Source: Thalassospira profundimaris
Lineage (GTDB): Bacteria; Pseudomonadota; Alphaproteobacteria; Rhodospirillales; Thalassospiraceae
Direction of reading: 5' to 3'
DNA: 64,000 nucleotides
Assembly: GCF_003326675.1 (NCBI RefSeq)
Contig: NZ_JPWF01000008.1
Span: forward strand, 1 to 64,000
Shown here: positions 63,200-64,000 of the stretch, in pieces
Layout: every line of letters starts with the position of its first letter
Numbering within the stretch: the first letter of the stretch is position 1
Notes under the pieces: generated by a model
The model's input: the letters and a program-made list of their open reading frames with translations, nothing else
What the model was told of the DNA's origin: nothing
Database searches by the model: none
Made by a program: the position numbers and the translations under genes

Positions 63200-64000
63200 A
63201 TGCTTTCAGCCCAGAAAAAAACGGACGCTGGGCATAGCGTTCACAAGATCGGCGGTACGTCGATGACCCAGGTTGATGCGGTCATGGACAATATTCTGGT
63301 CGGCAATCGTAGCGAACAAGAGCTGTATAACCGGGTCTTTGTCGTTTCTGCATATGGCGGTTTCACCGACCTTTTGCTGGAAAACAAGAAAACCGGTGAA
63401 GCAGGCGTCTATCAGCTTTATGCCGGGTCGGAAACCGATTGGGCCTGGGGTGATGCCCTGACCGGGGTTTCCGAAAAGATGTGCGAAATCAACGAGAAGA
63501 TCTTTGGTGATGCGCCGGAACTGAAACTGGCCAATGCCTTTGTGCAGGAACGCATCGAGGGCACGCGCAGTTGCCTGATGGACCTCCATCGCCTGTGCAG
63601 CTTTGGGCATTTCAAACTTGAAAAGCACCTTCTGACTGTTCGTGAAATGCTGTCGGCGATTGGCGAGGCACATAGCGCGCACAACACCATGCTGCTGCTA
63701 CGCGCCAAGGGCGTAAACGCGGTATTTGCCGACCTTTCCGGCTGGCGTGAACCCGAAGCATCCACACTTGATGGTCGCATCAAGAAAGTCTTCGAAGATA
63801 TCGACCTTACCAGTCAGCTTGCGATTGCAACCGGCTACGCCCAGTGCAGCGAAGGTTTGATGAGCATCTATGGCCGCGGCTATAGCGAAGTGACCTTCTC
63901 GCGCATTGCCTGCCTGACCCGGGCCAGCGAAGCGATCATTCACAAGGAATTCCATCTTTCCAGTGCCGATCCGCGCATTGTGGGCGAAGATGCTGTACGC
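63200..64000 (+). CDS. ask: Ectoine-specific aspartokinase, 3' truncated by the window
   Basis: ATG at 63200 after GGAGG; the frame stays open to the window end (267 codons, incomplete). Begins MLSAQKKTDAGHSVHKIGGT and continues SMTQVDAVMDNIL, VFVVSAYGGFTDLLLENK and IATGYAQCSEGLMSIYGRGY, the start and kinase segments of Ask_Ect, a feedback-resistant aspartokinase in ectoine clusters. It supplies aspartyl phosphate for ectoine. Confidence 0.93.
   Translation, partial: MLSAQKKTDAGHSVHKIGGTSMTQVDAVMDNILVGNRSEQELYNRVFVVSAYGGFTDLLLENKKTGEAGVYQLYAGSETDWAWGDALTGVSEKMCEINEKIFGDAPELKLANAFVQERIEGTRSCLMDLHRLCSFGHFKLEKHLLTVREMLSAIGEAHSAHNTMLLLRAKGVNAVFADLSGWREPEASTLDGRIKKVFEDIDLTSQLAIATGYAQCSEGLMSIYGRGYSEVTFSRIACLTRASEAIIHKEFHLSSADPRIVGEDAVR

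Overview
The window looks like a marine alphaproteobacterial chromosome of the Rhodospirillales type, most like Thalassospira. This is inferred from gene content (recG-sdhE-mfd order, ectoine cluster with its own aspartokinase, TAXI-TRAP, TRAP-like Tct and amino-acid ABC uptake, chemoreceptors beside transporters) and from moderate GC. No search was run.

Layout. 1-6.2 kb: DNA repair, with recG (a GAAC-N7-GAAC LexA-type box lies just upstream) divergent from sdhE-mfd. 6.2-9.0 kb: deoxyribonucleoside catabolism (deoC, deoB) and a DsbA/FrnE-like oxidoreductase. 9.2-13.7 kb: a polar amino-acid ABC importer operon with an AotO-like deacylase. 14-19.7 kb: a dCache chemoreceptor divergent from a TAXI-TRAP system. 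19.7-23.7 kb: yjdM/phnA-like gene, tRNA-Ser(TGA), lytic transglycosylase, rlpA. 23.9-30.1 kb: a compact housekeeping run, DD-carboxypeptidase-tmk-holB-metG-tatD-phnP-like, with 4-bp overlaps.

30.1-47.3 kb is an AT-richer accessory island. It starts at a long inverted repeat, followed by three co-directional tyrosine-recombinase genes and a small coiled-coil gene. Two decayed IS66-type right ends in inverted orientation (36.03-36.13 and 46.55-46.69 kb) bracket the cargo. The cargo is: a 1288-residue protein with an N-terminal SEC-C zinc motif and a C-terminal PD-(D/E)XK-like nuclease motif; a PIN-domain protein with a membrane segment; an XRE regulator; and a tight five-gene operon (membrane TPR protein, NUDIX, degenerate histidine-phosphatase-like protein, left-handed beta-helix acyltransferase, NagA-like deacetylase). 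A decayed second copy of the XRE gene lies beyond that operon in direct orientation. The two cargo blocks are the best candidates for undescribed systems, probably defence or amino-sugar/nucleotide chemistry; function is inference.

47.3-59.8 kb: a tricarboxylate regulon. It has a TctE/TctD-type two-component system beside a periplasmic binding protein, a CaiB-type CoA-transferase overlapping a citryl-CoA lyase, an IclR regulator with two TTCT-N7-AGAA operators spaced 20 bp, tctCBA, a chemoreceptor and an AbrB-family membrane protein. The likely logic is uptake of a citrate-like acid, CoA transfer, and cleavage to acetyl-CoA and a keto acid.

59.9-64 kb: ectoine synthesis, with a MarR (EctR-like) regulator divergent from ectA-ectB-ectC-ask; the aspartokinase runs off the right edge.
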